Virus record (IMG/VR): IMGVR_UViG_3300008339_000451
Coordinates: 1-24,723 of that record
Reading direction: 5' to 3' (one strand)
Length of the DNA stretch: 24,723 nucleotides
Source of the DNA: a virus
Shown here: piece by piece, positions 23,634 through 24,723 of the stretch
Layout: each line of letters starts with the position of its first letter
Position numbering within the stretch: the first letter of the stretch is position 1
Notes under the pieces: model-generated
The model's database searches: none
What the model was told of the DNA's origin: nothing
What the model saw: only the letters and a program-made list of their open reading frames with translations
Position numbers and translations under genes: made by a program

Positions 23634-24723
23634 AATTCTCTCGTATTAATTTTGATACAATCTTTCTAATCTTGCTCTCTTGAATATTATTTTTTAATTC
23701 AGAATCAATTTGATTGATTAGTTTATCAGCTGTGTTCAATATTTTAGATTTACTTCTTTCTAAAGATTCTCTGTCTGCACCTAAAGCAGCAATATTGTAT
23801 TTACTAGCCTCAGATTGAATTCCATAATGATTCTTAATGATTTGAGCAACACTTTCAGTTCTAACTTCTAATTGCTCACGATCTTCAGGTTTTACTTTAG
23901 CTTCACCACCATAACTTTCTGCCAGCATTTTCTTTGCTAACGCAGAAACAACTCTATTGAAATTTTTTAAATCTTCTTTATTTTGCTTTAAAGGCTCAGG
24001 TATAAATGTGCCAGTTTTTTCACATACAGTAAGAATGGCATTAAACAAGGGAGTCAAATTTTGTTCATAATCCTTTTCTAAAACATTATAATCTGCATCT
24101 CCTTCCGGTTCTATTATTTCTCTTCCCGGAATAGCCTCAACCATGTTATTAGTATAAACCATCGCAGTTTCAAAGCCACCAGTTCTTCTACCATAAAGAC
24201 CTTTTGAAGTTATATATTTTGCTAATTGATATTCTTTACCTTCAATCGGTTCATTCATAGAATATCCTTGATCTTGTAAAAAATCCCTAATTACATCCGG
24301 ATTTTCTTTCGCCCATTTAACCTTTTGTGGAATATCAGATTTTCCTTTAGTTTGTAATGAAGATTTAGGTTTAGTAATTACAATTCCATTTTTAGTAAAT
24401 TCATCCTTAATTTTATAACCAACTCCCTCCCAATAATCTTTTGGTCCAGCCAAAGATGCAGTAGGGTCAGCAACTGTAATAATAAGTGAATTTAATAAAG
24501 AATAATTCCAAGCAGTATTTCTAGTCTGGAATTTTTTCGCTCTTTCGTAGTTATCTATCAAAAATAAGAATATAGTATCATCCTCGATAGCTCTTTGTAA
24601 ATCTTGAAAATATTGTTCGAGTCTATTTTTAATTTCTGAATTTTCAGTGTTATCCGCAGCGTTTTCAATAGCCTTCTCTAATTCTTGAACATTATTAACT
24701 ACACTTCTTAGTTCTTTTACATC
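23623..24723 (-). CDS. Coiled-coil-ended virion-region protein, 5' end beyond window
   Basis: The frame is open to the right edge, so at least 366 residues are visible and the true start lies outside. A TTG at 24561 is within the open frame and is not a natural start. The visible N-terminal part is charged and helical (EYFQDLQRAIEDD region). The middle holds EGKEYQLAKYITSKGLYGRR and EAIPGREIIEPEGDAD. The end is a long helix closing with ESKIRKIVSKLIREN, a tail type often seen on late proteins of marine T4-like phages. I do not recognise the family. Its place upstream of the neck genes on the same strand suggests a head or assembly role. Confidence 0.65.
   Translation of the reverse strand, partial: DVKELRSVVNNVQELEKAIENAADNTENSEIKNRLEQYFQDLQRAIEDDTIFLFLIDNYERAKKFQTRNTAWNYSLLNSLIITVADPTASLAGPKDYWEGVGYKIKDEFTKNGIVITKPKSSLQTKGKSDIPQKVKWAKENPDVIRDFLQDQGYSMNEPIEGKEYQLAKYITSKGLYGRRTGGFETAMVYTNNMVEAIPGREIIEPEGDADYNVLEKDYEQNLTPLFNAILTVCEKTGTFIPEPLKQNKEDLKNFNRVVSALAKKMLAESYGGEAKVKPEDREQLEVRTESVAQIIKNHYGIQSEASKYNIAALGADRESLERSKSKILNTADKLINQIDSELKNNIQESKIRKIVSKLIRENFSK

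Noticed and set aside
24559-24561. TTG at 24561 as start of the right-edge gene
   Set aside because: The frame is open for 54 further codons to the window edge with similar composition, so the gene begins outside.

Overview
This window is part of the virion (late) gene region of a contractile-tailed phage of the T4 superfamily. I recognise T4-type neck, sheath and tube proteins: gp13-, gp14- and gp15-like proteins, two gp18-like sheath proteins and one gp19-like tube protein. The DNA is strongly AT-rich except for the collagen-repeat gene at the left. Start codons are usually preceded by an A-rich stretch ending in AAATAA, with no Shine-Dalgarno sequence, which is how Bacteroidota genes look. 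The most likely host is therefore a flavobacterium-like Bacteroidota species. No RNA genes, CRISPR arrays or insertion sequences were seen, and no gap without a gene exceeds about 140 bases.

Layout, read in the direction of transcription of the main (minus) strand, right to left: a partial coiled-coil protein enters from the right edge (24723-23623). A plus-strand island of four small overlapping genes follows (22877-23633). The neck module comes next: a small beta protein (22506-22808), gp13-like (21319-22494), gp14-like (20758-21315), an unexpected DNA-binding protein (19874-20698) and gp15-like (18998-19801). Then come an Asn-rich repeat fibre (16795-18978), two small unknown genes, a predicted 2-oxoglutarate/Fe(II) oxygenase (15556-16188) and a second Asn-rich fibre (13699-15543). 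After them lie a small gene and two tandem sheath paralogues (8238-13291). Two nuclease genes facing each other (6073-8136) separate sheath from tube (5467-5958). The left end is an adhesion cluster: a small unknown protein, a BppU-like protein, a fibre-tip protein, a DAFGRLRVSE-family protein, and a long collagen-like fibre that runs off the left edge.

The sense-strand octamer CTATTTAT occurs exactly four times on the minus strand, each time 23-33 nt before a gene start that follows a gap. A near match precedes the tube gene. Two rho-independent terminators follow the second sheath gene and the tube gene. Together they suggest late units: neck; gp15 plus fibres; sheaths; tube alone; adhesins.

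Together the genes build the neck, contractile tail and a complex set of adhesins. The less expected points are the doubled sheath gene, the oxygenase placed between two Asn-rich repeat proteins, the regulator-like gene with hairpins around a TTG start inside the neck module, the candidate late-promoter octamer, and a proline-free collagen domain whose DNA shows in-frame expansion and contraction.
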